A program made the translations under genes and the position numbers. Of a stretch of DNA of 64,000 bases, positions 7,754 to 16,053 are shown in pieces (the first letter of the stretch is position 1; each line of letters starts with the position of its first letter). Location: positions 186,001-250,000 of the forward strand of contig JBJXEA010000026.1 in the NCBI GenBank assembly GCA_046155285.1, given 5' to 3'. Under the pieces are notes generated by a model. The model had not been told where the DNA came from and searched no databases. It saw only the letters and a program-made list of their open reading frames with translations. Origin of the DNA: CAILHX01 sp046155285. Its GTDB lineage: Bacteria; Pseudomonadota; Gammaproteobacteria; Burkholderiales; Methylophilaceae.

Positions 7754-9397
7754 ATGATTGAATTCGATTACATCATTATAGGTGCAGGCTCGGCAGGTAA
7801 CGTGCTGGCGACACGCTTGACCGAAGACGCGGACGTGACGGTACTACTGTTGGAGGCGGGTGGGCCGGATTATCGTTTCGATTTTCGCACGCAAATGCCC
7901 GCGGCATTAGCCTACCCGCTGCAAGGCCGACGCTACAACTGGGCTTACTCAACTGACCCTGAGCCAAACATGAATAATCGCCGCATTTCCTGTGGGCGCG
8001 GCAAGGGTCTGGGCGGTTCGTCGTTGATTAACGGCATGTGCTACATCAGAGGTAATGCACTGGATTATGATGGCTGGGCGCAGCGTAAAGAGTTGGAAAA
8101 TTGGTCATATTTTGACTGCCTGCCGTACTTCAAAAAGGCCGAGACGCGCGATACAGGTGCTAATGACTACCACGGCGGCGATGGCCCTGTGAGCGTGACC
8201 ACACCTAAGTCTGGTAATAATGTGCTGTACCACGCGATGGTAGAAGCGGGCGTGCAAGCGGGTTATCGCCGTACTGACGACTTGAATGGCTACAGCCAGG
8301 AAGGTTTTGGCCCTATGGATCGCACCACCACCCCGCAAGGCCGCCGGGCCAGCACCGCGCGTGGTTATTTGGATCAAGCGCGTGGACGGTCTAATCTCAC
8401 CATAGTGACACATGCATTGACTGACCGCATTGTGTTCTCAGGCAAACGTGCAATGGGCGTGGTGTATCTGCAAGGCGATAATCCGCAGCAGGCCAATGCC
8501 AAACGTGAGGTATTGCTATGTGGCGGTGCGATTGCCTCGCCTCAGATTTTGCAGCGCTCTGGTGTGGGGTCGGCAGATTTATTACGTAAACTTGATATTC
8601 CACTGGTACATGACTTACCTGGAGTGGGTGCCAATCTTCAAGACCATCTGGAGATATACCAACAATACGAATGCAAACAACCAGTATCGCTTGCTCCTGC
8701 ATTGAAGCTCCATAACCAACCGCTCATTGGTGCCGAATGGCTATTTCTGGGCACTGGCATTGGTGCTAGTAATCAGTTCGAAGCGGGTGGATTTATCCGA
8801 AGTGACGACAGTTTCACTTGGCCCAACATTCAATACCATTTTTTGCCGGTCGCTATCAATTACGACGGCAGCAACCCCATCAAAGTGCACAGTTTCCAAG
8901 CGCACATGGGCTCTATGCGCTCGCCCAGCCGAGGGCGGATTCAAGTCAAATCCAAGAACCCGCACGAACACCCCAGTATTTTGTTCAACTACATGTCCAC
9001 CGAGCAGGACTGGCGAGAATTCCGTGCCGGTATCCGCATAACGCGCGACATCATGCAGCAGCCTGCGTTGGCACCTTACCTGGGGCGTGAAATCTCGCCT
9101 GGCAGTGCGGTGCAAACCGATGCCGAAATAGATGCCTTCGTGCGCGCACATGGCGAAACCGCTTACCATCCGTCTTGTTCATGCGCGATGGGCTATGATG
9201 AGATGTCAGTGGTGGATGCGGAGGGTAGGGTACATGGCCTGCAAGGCCTGCGCGTGATTGATGCCTCCATCATGCCGGAGATCATCACCGGCAACCTCAA
9301 TGCGCCGGTGATTATGATGGCGGAAAAGCTGGCGGACGTGATTCGTGGTCGCCCGTCATTGCCAGCGGTAGAAGTGCCGGTGTTCCGCAGTAAATAG
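7754..9397 (+). CDS. betA: Choline dehydrogenase (GMC oxidoreductase)
   Basis: A 547-residue FAD enzyme oxidising choline to betaine aldehyde at the membrane. The N-terminal dinucleotide-binding motif is IIIGAGSAGNVLATRL. The GMC signatures GRGKGLGGSSLINGMCYIRG and GAIASPQILQRSGVG are present, and the C-terminal active-site region carries AYHPSCSCAMGYDEMSVVD and GNLNAPVIMMAEKLAD. Full-length similarity to E. coli BetA is strong. No Shine-Dalgarno sequence precedes the ATG (TTTTTAAAAATT), which lies 5 bases after the betB stop, so translation is probably coupled. It ends convergently with choW, with a long inverted repeat between them. Confidence 0.96.
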   Translation: MIEFDYIIIGAGSAGNVLATRLTEDADVTVLLLEAGGPDYRFDFRTQMPAALAYPLQGRRYNWAYSTDPEPNMNNRRISCGRGKGLGGSSLINGMCYIRGNALDYDGWAQRKELENWSYFDCLPYFKKAETRDTGANDYHGGDGPVSVTTPKSGNNVLYHAMVEAGVQAGYRRTDDLNGYSQEGFGPMDRTTTPQGRRASTARGYLDQARGRSNLTIVTHALTDRIVFSGKRAMGVVYLQGDNPQQANAKREVLLCGGAIASPQILQRSGVGSADLLRKLDIPLVHDLPGVGANLQDHLEIYQQYECKQPVSLAPALKLHNQPLIGAEWLFLGTGIGASNQFEAGGFIRSDDSFTWPNIQYHFLPVAINYDGSNPIKVHSFQAHMGSMRSPSRGRIQVKSKNPHEHPSILFNYMSTEQDWREFRAGIRITRDIMQQPALAPYLGREISPGSAVQTDAEIDAFVRAHGETAYHPSCSCAMGYDEMSVVDAEGRVHGLQGLRVIDASIMPEIITGNLNAPVIMMAEKLADVIRGRPSLPAVEVPVFRSK

Positions 9398-9417
9398 CGT
9401 GTTTATGAAGTTTCTGA

Positions 9418-9523
9418 TTTTCTTTGCGCCTTGGCGTCTTGGCGCGAGCCGATTTTTCTTGCACCAGTAGCCTACAAAAACCGAAAGGCCATCTCGCGCC
9501 AAGACGCCAAGGCGCAAAGAAAA
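9418..9523. repeat. Long inverted repeat between convergent betA and choW
   Basis: Two perfectly complementary 31-base arms (9418-9448 and 9493-9523), each built around TTTGCGCCTTGGCGTCTTGG, flank a 44-base centre. It lies in the 152-base gap between convergent genes, where it could act as a bidirectional terminator or be a non-autonomous mobile element. It is the only copy in the window. Confidence 0.8.
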
Positions 9524-9549
9524 CAAACGGGCCTTATCGGAGATTTTTC

Positions 9550-10383
9550 TTATTTTGCCGCTCGTTTTACCCCAAAGCTCTCAGTAATTCTATCCAGCAT
9601 AATCGCCAGTAACACCACGCCCAAGCCACTTTCAAAGCCCAGCCCAATATCCAAGCGCGAAATGCTTGACAGCACGTCGTTGCCCAAACCGCCCGCACCC
9701 ACCATGGAGGCGATGATTACCATAGACAAGGCCATCATGATGGTTTGATTGATGCCCGCGAACAGCGCAGCCATGGCGCTGGGAAGCTGCACTTTGAGCA
9801 GCAATTGTGTAGGCGTACAGCCGAAGGCGATGCCTGCTTCTACTTGCTCTTTGTTGACTTGGCGGATGCCTAGTGAAGTCAGACGCACCACCGGCGGCAT
9901 GGCGAAAATGACGGTGGCGATGACGCCCGGCACTCTGCCCAGACCGAAAAACATCGCGGCGGGAATGAGATAGACAAAGGCCGGCATGGTCTGCATGAAA
10001 TCCAGGGTTGGCCGTATCACCGATTCTGCGCGGTCGCTACGGCCTGCCCAGATGCCCAGTGGTATGCCTAGCGCCAGGCTAATCAAGGTGGCGGAAGTGA
10101 TGAGCGCCAGCGTGACCAAGGTCTGCTCTACGAATCCCATATTGAATATCAGCCATAGCGATGCTGCGCAAAATGCGGCGAATTGCCAACCACGTCGCCA
10201 GTAGGCGATTCCGACAAATACGGCGCAGAATAACCAGTAGGGAGTCGCTATCAGCCCGTGCTCAATGGCGGAGGTGGTGCTATCTATGACTCCGCCTATT
10301 TGGTCGAAAGCGCCGTGGTCATTGTTCTCCAGCCACTTCACCCCGCCTGCCACCCATTCACCTAAAGGAATTTTATAGCTCAT
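9550..10383 (-). CDS. choW: Choline/glycine betaine ABC transporter permease
   Basis: A 277-residue inner-membrane permease of the ProW/ChoW type with about seven hydrophobic segments. The cytoplasmic EAA-like loop that contacts the ATPase is seen in GIRQVNKEQVEAGIAFGCTP, with the conserved QTMPAFVYLIPAAMFFG and MVGAGGLGNDVLSSI. I take the ATG at 10383, whose ATGA overlaps the choV stop and which has GGAG 11 bases upstream, rather than the TTG at 10401. With choV and the distant lipoprotein choX (26648-27628) it should import choline and possibly betaine. Equivalent Pseudomonas proteins are called CbcW. Confidence 0.92.
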   Translation of the reverse strand: MSYKIPLGEWVAGGVKWLENNDHGAFDQIGGVIDSTTSAIEHGLIATPYWLFCAVFVGIAYWRRGWQFAAFCAASLWLIFNMGFVEQTLVTLALITSATLISLALGIPLGIWAGRSDRAESVIRPTLDFMQTMPAFVYLIPAAMFFGLGRVPGVIATVIFAMPPVVRLTSLGIRQVNKEQVEAGIAFGCTPTQLLLKVQLPSAMAALFAGINQTIMMALSMVIIASMVGAGGLGNDVLSSISRLDIGLGFESGLGVVLLAIMLDRITESFGVKRAAK

Positions 10384-11606
10384 GCTGTCGTCTCCTTGCA
10401 AAGTTTGCGTAGCAACACGGTTTTGGTAATCGCGCCTATGTATTCGCCATGCTCATCCACTACCGGCAATGGGCACGGGTATTCCACCACTTTTCGCAAC
10501 ACTTCATTGAGCGGCATGTTGCTAGGGATGGCTTCTTTGCCCGGCAACAGCGCATCGCGCAGCTTTTTGTTGGGGTCGTTCATGCAACTCATTAAGGACT
10601 CGACCGACACGATGCCCAGCACTTTATGCTGATCGTCCAACACAAACGCATAAACACGGTCATACATGCGCATACGCTCCAAGGCTGCGCTGAAGCCTGC
10701 GGCGGGTTCATCAGGATGGTCAAAAATGGTGACTTGTTCTTTTTGCGCTACGTCTTTGGCGGTGAGGTATTTATTGGTATCCACGCCGGTAAAGAAGGCT
10801 TTGACGTACTCATCCGCCGGGCGCTGCAAGATGTCATCTGAGGTACCTACCTGCACCACACGACCGCCTTCCATGATACAGATACGGTTGCCTATTCTTA
10901 ACGCTTCGTCCAGATCATGCGACACAAACACGATGGTGCGTTTTTGTTCTTGCTGCAGTTTGATCAGGACATCCTGCATCTCAGTGCGGCGCAATGGGTC
11001 TAGCGCCGAGAAAGCCTCATCCATCAGCATCAGCGACGGATTAACGGTGAGCGCCCGTGCCAGTCCCACACGTTGTTGCATGCCACCGGAAAGTTGTGCG
11101 GGCAGGTGTTTGGCGAAGGTGTTCAGGCCGACTTGTTCTAGCACTTCCATGGCGCGGCGCTCGCGTTCTTTCACGTCTATGCCCGCGATTTCCAAGCCGA
11201 AAGCAGCATTTTCCACCACGGTGCGGTGTGGCAGCAAAGCGAAGGACTGAAACACCATACTCATGTCTTTACGGCGCAGATTGAGCAGCTTTTCTTTGCT
11301 CATGGCGGCAACGTCTTCGCCATCTACGATGATGCTGCCTGCGGTCGGCTCAATCAGGCGGTTGAGCAGGCGGATGAGGGTAGATTTCCCAGATCCGGAA
11401 AGCCCCATAATGACAAAAATTTCGCCCTTGTTGATTTGGAAAGAAGCATCCAACACACCGACGACTTGCCCGGTCTGCTTGAGAATCTCGTCTTTGTGCT
11501 TGCCTTCTCTTAACATCTGCATGGCCACGTCCGGCTTATTGCCGAACACTTTATGCAAATCTCGCACTACAACTTTTGCTTCTGCTTCAGTCGTTGCTGT
11601 ATTCAT
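10380..11606 (-). CDS. choV: Choline/glycine betaine ABC transporter ATP-binding protein
   Basis: A 408-residue ATPase of the ProV/ChoV class. It has Walker A GLSGSGKST, the signature LSGGMQQRVGLARAL, Walker B LMLMDEAFSALD and the H-loop FVSHDLDEAL. The N-terminal insert before Walker A (KPDVAMQMLREGKHKDEILKQ) is characteristic of the quaternary-amine family. Residues from about 280 form a CBS-like regulatory region (RVYAFVLDDQHKVLGIVSVESL and PLPVVDEHGEYIGAI), often an ionic-strength or nucleotide sensor. GGGGGAAG precedes the ATG. It lies 112 bases downstream of gbcB in the same direction, so transport may be co-transcribed with betaine demethylation. Confidence 0.93.
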   Translation of the reverse strand: MNTATTEAEAKVVVRDLHKVFGNKPDVAMQMLREGKHKDEILKQTGQVVGVLDASFQINKGEIFVIMGLSGSGKSTLIRLLNRLIEPTAGSIIVDGEDVAAMSKEKLLNLRRKDMSMVFQSFALLPHRTVVENAAFGLEIAGIDVKERERRAMEVLEQVGLNTFAKHLPAQLSGGMQQRVGLARALTVNPSLMLMDEAFSALDPLRRTEMQDVLIKLQQEQKRTIVFVSHDLDEALRIGNRICIMEGGRVVQVGTSDDILQRPADEYVKAFFTGVDTNKYLTAKDVAQKEQVTIFDHPDEPAAGFSAALERMRMYDRVYAFVLDDQHKVLGIVSVESLMSCMNDPNKKLRDALLPGKEAIPSNMPLNEVLRKVVEYPCPLPVVDEHGEYIGAITKTVLLRKLCKETTA

Positions 11607-11653
11607 CAGGCTTCCCCCTTATATTGATCCGAGATTGTCCATTAAGCATGCGC

Positions 11654-11679
11654 CCCCTCTCCCGCCTGCGGGGGAGGGG
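11654..11679. repeat. GC-rich hairpin between gbcB and choV
   Basis: An 11-bp stem with one G-T wobble (CCCCTCTCCCG pairing with CGGGGGAGGGG) in the 112-base gap between gbcB and choV. There is no T-run, so it is more likely a repeat or an mRNA-processing hairpin than a terminator. A related fragment (GGAGAGGGTTGGGGTGAGGG) occurs at 39231-39250. Confidence 0.5.
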
Positions 11680-11718
11680 AGAAATGCTGTAGCCATTAAT
11701 AGATAATCTCGGTTGACG

Positions 11719-12813
11719 CTACCTTTCAATCACCAAATTGCTCAACGGTTTGGAACAGCAGGGCAGGAACAAGCCCTGTTCAATCTCACGCGGGCGTATG
11801 CCGCCACCGTGTTTCATATCCACCTTGCCAGAAATCAGTTTACTCTTGCAGGTACCACAAAGTCCTTTGCTACATGCTGAAGGTAGCCGAAAGCCCGCAG
11901 CGTGTGCGGCATTCAACACAAACTGATTAGGCGCACATTGGATGGTGGCCTTGCTGCTGGTCAGTTCAATCGAAAACGACTCGCCACTCGCCACATCAGT
12001 ATTGGCTTCTGGCTGAGTGTCAGCTAACCCTAACTCTGCAAAATTGAAGCTTTCCTCATGATAGTGCTGCATATCAAAATCCGCTTTTTCCAGCATGGCG
12101 CGTACCGCCGCCATATAAGACTCTGGGCCGCAGGTGAAGATTTCGCGATCTAAGAAATCGGGCGCGGTGATTTGCAAGGTGTTGAAGTCAAGAAAGCCTG
12201 AAACGATGTTTGCAGCGGTTTCTGCGACCACTTTTTCGCAAATAAACGCAGGTCTAAAATGTGGCTGGTTAAACGCCATCAACTCCAATTCTTTGCGGAA
12301 AATGATGTCGTCGGTTGAACGCGCACTGTGTGCAAAAATGATGTCCTTATCTTCTGCCAACTCATGAAAGGCGCGCGACATGGACATCAGCGGGGTAACG
12401 CCAGAGCCCCCAGATAGGAACAAATACTTGTCGGCAGGGTGGTGTGCACAAGTAAATTCGCCCGCTGGCGTTAACACCGAAAGTCGTGAACCAAATTTGA
12501 TGTTGTCATGCAGCCAATTGGAGACCAAGCCGCCGACCTTGCGCTTGACGGTGATAGAGATGGTATGCGGGCGAGTGGGCGAGGACGAAATGGTGTAGCT
12601 ACGATGCACGGTTGCACCGTCTATCGGCAACTCTAGCGTGATGAATTGCCCAGGTGAAAAGCTAAATAGACCGGGTTTAGCTGGTCGAAAAAAGAAGCTT
12701 TTTACATCATGCGTTTCCTCGCGTACCTGACAGCACACCAGCGTGTTGTTTTGGTCGTAATCCCAAGCGGGTAGAGGAGATTGCCAAAATTGCGCAGAGT
12801 TTCTGGTAAACAT
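11719..12813 (-). CDS. gbcB: Glycine betaine demethylase, reductase subunit
   Basis: A 364-residue electron-transfer partner of GbcA. It contains an FAD-binding barrel (VHRSYTISSSPTR), an NAD(P)H domain (LFLSGGSGVTPLMSMSRAF) and a C-terminal plant-type 2Fe-2S ferredoxin (CSKGLCGTCKSKL with a fourth Cys in LFLPCC). It passes electrons from NAD(P)H to the Rieske subunit for oxidative N-demethylation of glycine betaine to dimethylglycine with release of formaldehyde. The ATG overlaps the gbcA stop (TAATG), indicating coupled translation. Domain order and neighbourhood match the Pseudomonas GbcB. Confidence 0.93.
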   Translation of the reverse strand: MFTRNSAQFWQSPLPAWDYDQNNTLVCCQVREETHDVKSFFFRPAKPGLFSFSPGQFITLELPIDGATVHRSYTISSSPTRPHTISITVKRKVGGLVSNWLHDNIKFGSRLSVLTPAGEFTCAHHPADKYLFLSGGSGVTPLMSMSRAFHELAEDKDIIFAHSARSTDDIIFRKELELMAFNQPHFRPAFICEKVVAETAANIVSGFLDFNTLQITAPDFLDREIFTCGPESYMAAVRAMLEKADFDMQHYHEESFNFAELGLADTQPEANTDVASGESFSIELTSSKATIQCAPNQFVLNAAHAAGFRLPSACSKGLCGTCKSKLISGKVDMKHGGGIRPREIEQGLFLPCCSKPLSNLVIER

Positions 12814-14090
12814 TATTTACACGCTTTAATAGGGATAACGGCGGCGTTGTTTTCCATAGCCGCTTCTAGCCGCTGGATATACCAGTTAGTGAATTTCTCT
12901 ACCAGCTCCTCGGTGTAAGGCGAATAAGGACCAGGTTCATATTGGTCGCTATTGACACCTCTTTGTGTGCGCTCGACCAAAGTGGAATCTTGTTCGTTGG
13001 TGGCACGCCATACTATGGCGACTTTGTCGATGTCGTAATCCACGCCCTCAACCGCATCCTTGTGTACCAGCCATGTGGTTCGTAGCGCGGTGTGGGTTGC
13101 ATCTATTGGTAAAGCGCTGAAAGTGACGATATGGTCGCTCATGAAGTGGTGCCAAGAGTTGGGCTGTGTCCAGAATGATAGCCCACCGAGGTTGCGCTGT
13201 GTCAAATCGCCCAACAGTTTTTGGCAGGCGACTTTGCCATCCATGGTTTGCGATTCACCCGCTTTTTCCAGGGGCAAGCGTTGCGTGCGATAGGCCGTAG
13301 CACAGCCATCCAGCAAGTCAATTTCTGCGGAAGGCAAGCCGCAAGCCGCCCAGCGCTGTTCTTCTGCTACGCTTAAGTCTCTAAATTCTTGCACTTTCTC
13401 GGCATTCTCAGACGAAGGCTGATAGCCAAAGCCGAACTCATACATCGAGGCCAGCAGCTCGGGATGATTCGCCACGCAGTGATAGCACTCGCGGTTATTC
13501 TCCATGGTGAGCTTCCAGTTGCCATTCTCAACGATGTTTTCTTGCAAGATGATTTTGCAGTCTGCCAAACGATGCGGTGCGATGTAAGGTTCCATAGCGC
13601 GTTTCATATCTTCAAAGTCAGCAGGTGGCTCGTCAGCCAAGCAAATGAAAATCAAGCCCGCGATATTGCCCACATGTACGGATTTTAGGCTATGGTCGTT
13701 CTTATCAAAATCCTCGCCCATATGTTCGTTGTAAACCAACTGCCCAGAAAGGTCGTAAGTCCATTGGTGGTAAGGGCAGACAATGTTGCCCACGCTGCCT
13801 TTTTGCTCGTCGCACAGTTGCGAGCCGCGATGGCGGCACACATTGTGAAAGGCCTTCACGTTCATGTCGTCGTCGCGCACGATAATCACCGAGTTGTGGC
13901 CAACTTCCACGCGTACATAGTCGCCTGGTTCGGCAATATCCGGCTCCACCGCCACAAAAATCCAATGTTTACCAAAGATTTCGGCGATGTCTAAAGCGTT
14001 GATTTCTGGACTAAGGTAAAACGCCGCGGGCAACGTATAGCCTTTGCGGCGGTTGCTGATGAGGTTGCGAATGTCAGGTGAGATGTTCAT
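12813..14090 (-). CDS. gbcA: Glycine betaine demethylase, Rieske oxygenase subunit
   Basis: A 425-residue Rieske non-heme iron monooxygenase. The cluster motif CxH-X17-CxxH is exact: C85, H87, C105, H108. The mononuclear iron site is in NNRECYHCVANHPE (H204 and H209). The enzyme opens betaine catabolism by removing one methyl group. The start has a good AGGAG upstream. Between this gene and etfB lies an 88-bp palindromic element, so gbcAB could be transcribed either from the long upstream operon or from a separate promoter in that gap. In Pseudomonas the equivalent genes are activated by GbdR, whose homologue is at 27783-28808. Confidence 0.95.
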   Translation of the reverse strand: MNISPDIRNLISNRRKGYTLPAAFYLSPEINALDIAEIFGKHWIFVAVEPDIAEPGDYVRVEVGHNSVIIVRDDDMNVKAFHNVCRHRGSQLCDEQKGSVGNIVCPYHQWTYDLSGQLVYNEHMGEDFDKNDHSLKSVHVGNIAGLIFICLADEPPADFEDMKRAMEPYIAPHRLADCKIILQENIVENGNWKLTMENNRECYHCVANHPELLASMYEFGFGYQPSSENAEKVQEFRDLSVAEEQRWAACGLPSAEIDLLDGCATAYRTQRLPLEKAGESQTMDGKVACQKLLGDLTQRNLGGLSFWTQPNSWHHFMSDHIVTFSALPIDATHTALRTTWLVHKDAVEGVDYDIDKVAIVWRATNEQDSTLVERTQRGVNSDQYEPGPYSPYTEELVEKFTNWYIQRLEAAMENNAAVIPIKACK

Positions 14091-14117
14091 GGTGACTCCT
14101 GTTGCTTAATTAAGTAT

Positions 14118-14205
14118 GTAGGTTGGGCTGAGCGTAAGCGAAGCCCAACAGCGATGTTTATTAAAATCAGCGTTGGGCTTCATTACATCCAAGCCGCCAA
14201 CCTAC
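14118..14205. repeat. 88-bp palindromic element, copy A
   Basis: Terminal inverted repeat GTAGGTTGG...CCAACCTAC with an inner hairpin GAAGCCCAAC / GTTGGGCTTC. It is the first of three copies (also 29686-29773, inverted, and 39259-39345, same orientation). It fills most of the etfB-gbcA gap. No coding capacity; MITE- or REP-like. Confidence 0.85.
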
Positions 14206-14221
14206 GACATGCAGATAAAGC

Positions 14222-14989
14222 TCAATAATCAATAAGGCGATGCTCTCGTAAAAAGTTGAGGGTAACTTGTGCTTTTTCGACACAATTTCCATCATTTACG
14301 ACAGCGCCGCCCTTGTTTTTGCTGGAAATCGTCGCCATTAGCCGCTCGTGACCAGTTTGCGTGAGTGGTGCTTTTAGCTTGATGGGTTTACGTGGTTTTT
14401 CAGCCCGCCATTGTGTGTGCTGAGAGCGGCTGCTGTTGCTGTCCGAATGCGCTGTGATGCTGCCCGAAATCTGCCGCGCATGGACGTGATGTAACGCAAC
14501 CGCCGCCAAAGGATGCACCACCACCACCGCGGGCAAACTCACCCGTAAGCGCCGCCGCTGGCCTTTGGGTAAAAACTGCAAGATTTCGAGCTGATCTGTT
14601 TCAATCTGATCTTGGTGCGGCATAATTTCCAGCACACCCGCCACCAGTGGCAGATTGAGCTTGGCTGCCAGCAAATAAGGAAACAGTCCGCTATCCGCGC
14701 CATTTTCAGCGCGTGTGCCAGTTAAAATCAGATCAAAATTTTGCAGCCGTGATGCCAAGCTTTCGACTATGTCGCCGCTTGCTGACACGACATCTATTTG
14801 GCTTGCGCCTAGTGCTAAATAGTCCTGCAAGGCCGGATTGTCGGCCTCTCCCGCGTGGAGCACGGTGAGGTTTGAGGCTAAATTCAACCCCAATTGCAAG
14901 GCCAAACTATCATTACGACAATGCCGCGCCTCACCGCTGATGGGGTTTTTCCCAGCCGACACTAGCATCGCAATACGCCGCGCACTCAT
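14222..14989 (-). CDS. etfB: Electron transfer flavoprotein beta subunit (DgcAB partner)
   Basis: A 255-residue protein resembling ETF beta subunits of the Pseudomonas dgc cluster. It has the adenine-nucleotide alpha/beta fold with FDLILTGTRAENGADSGLFPYLLAAKLNLPLV. The C-terminal third is more variable and basic (RAEKPRKPIKLK), ending in a helical tail. With EtfA it should carry electrons from dimethylglycine demethylation to the quinone pool. The start codon overlaps the etfA stop (ATGA). It is more divergent than housekeeping ETF, consistent with a dedicated partner; the assignment rests partly on context. Confidence 0.85.
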   Translation of the reverse strand: MSARRIAMLVSAGKNPISGEARHCRNDSLALQLGLNLASNLTVLHAGEADNPALQDYLALGASQIDVVSASGDIVESLASRLQNFDLILTGTRAENGADSGLFPYLLAAKLNLPLVAGVLEIMPHQDQIETDQLEILQFLPKGQRRRLRVSLPAVVVVHPLAAVALHHVHARQISGSITAHSDSNSSRSQHTQWRAEKPRKPIKLKAPLTQTGHERLMATISSKNKGGAVVNDGNCVEKAQVTLNFLREHRLIDY

Positions 14990-16053
14990 GCTGATGCCTT
15001 CGCGTGGGCAATTTCGGCAATGAGCGCTTGCATAATCTCTTCCGCGTCGCCTATCACCGATAAATCCGCGCGTTTCACAATCGGTGCGCTGCTGTCGCGG
15101 TTGATGGCGATGACGTGGCGGCAGTCTTTAATGCCTTGCAAATGCTGCACCGCGCCGGAGATGCCCACCGCCACATACACGCTGGCGTTGACGGTTTTCC
15201 CTGTCGCGCCTATCTGTTTGTCCCGCGGCAATCTGCCGTCATCCACCACCACGCGGCTGGCTCCAACACTGGCATTCAGCGCAGTTGCCAAGGTTTCCAG
15301 CGTGGTCAAATTCTGCACGCCGTTGCCTGCGGAAACGATGAAATCGGCTTCCTCCAGCGCGATGTCGGCGGCGGCGCTGGCTTGCAAGCCGCAATCTTGA
15401 TACACGCTTGTCGCTTGGCTGATTGCAGGCGCATTGATACGCTTGGCGCTGGCGCTAAATGGCAATTCAGTTTCCACTGCATTGGGCGCGAGCAAGATAA
15501 TTTCAGGCAAGCCGCAAATCGCTAAAACGCTGCCCCCCGTTTGTTCACTGGCGACGTGCTGGGCATCAATCTCCACCACCTGCGTGGCGGAAGCGAGCTG
15601 GCTGTATGCGATCAGTCTGCGCCCCAAATCGCCGTCGCCAATCAGGTTGTCCGGTATGAAAATGCGCACCGGTTTGACGCTGGCAATCGTGGCTAAAACT
15701 AAGGCCAGCTCTACATCTGGTTGAAATTTATGAAAACTCAATTCAGGCAAGACCATCACCTCATCCGCGCCAGCTGTGCTTAAATCTTCGTGTAATTCAC
15801 CCAGTATCAACGCCACCACAGCCGTTTCTGTATCGGCCAGAATTGCGGCTGCGGCGAGCGCTTGACGCGCGTGGTCGTCCATAGCTCCTCGATCACTATG
15901 GGCGATGAAAAGCATGCGGGCTTTGGGTTTTGCTGGAGTGCGTAGTGGCTTGGGCGGGTGCGCCTCTTGGGGTCTTAATGGTGTATCCAACACCACGCGC
16001 TTCAAGCCTGTGGGCGATTGCTGTTCTGGGCGATGAGGATCAATGCGCGTCAT
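14986..16053 (-). CDS. etfA: Electron transfer flavoprotein alpha subunit (DgcAB partner)
   Basis: A 355-residue ETF alpha subunit. An extended basic N-terminus (to about residue 45) precedes the ETF fold. The C-terminal FAD-binding domain is clear: DDGRLPRDKQIGATGKTV, YVAVGISGAVQHLQGI, then VIAINRDSSAPIVKRADLSV. It accepts electrons during dimethylglycine oxidation. Its ATG overlaps the dgcB stop and its stop overlaps the etfB start, so dgcB-etfA-etfB are translationally coupled. No separate promoter is visible. Confidence 0.92.
   Translation of the reverse strand: MTRIDPHRPEQQSPTGLKRVVLDTPLRPQEAHPPKPLRTPAKPKARMLFIAHSDRGAMDDHARQALAAAAILADTETAVVALILGELHEDLSTAGADEVMVLPELSFHKFQPDVELALVLATIASVKPVRIFIPDNLIGDGDLGRRLIAYSQLASATQVVEIDAQHVASEQTGGSVLAICGLPEIILLAPNAVETELPFSASAKRINAPAISQATSVYQDCGLQASAAADIALEEADFIVSAGNGVQNLTTLETLATALNASVGASRVVVDDGRLPRDKQIGATGKTVNASVYVAVGISGAVQHLQGIKDCRHVIAINRDSSAPIVKRADLSVIGDAEEIMQALIAEIAHAKASA

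Noticed and set aside
9424..9748. Short plus-strand frames over the betA-choW gap
   Set aside because: They run through the inverted repeat and into choW on the other strand; no ribosome site or similarity.
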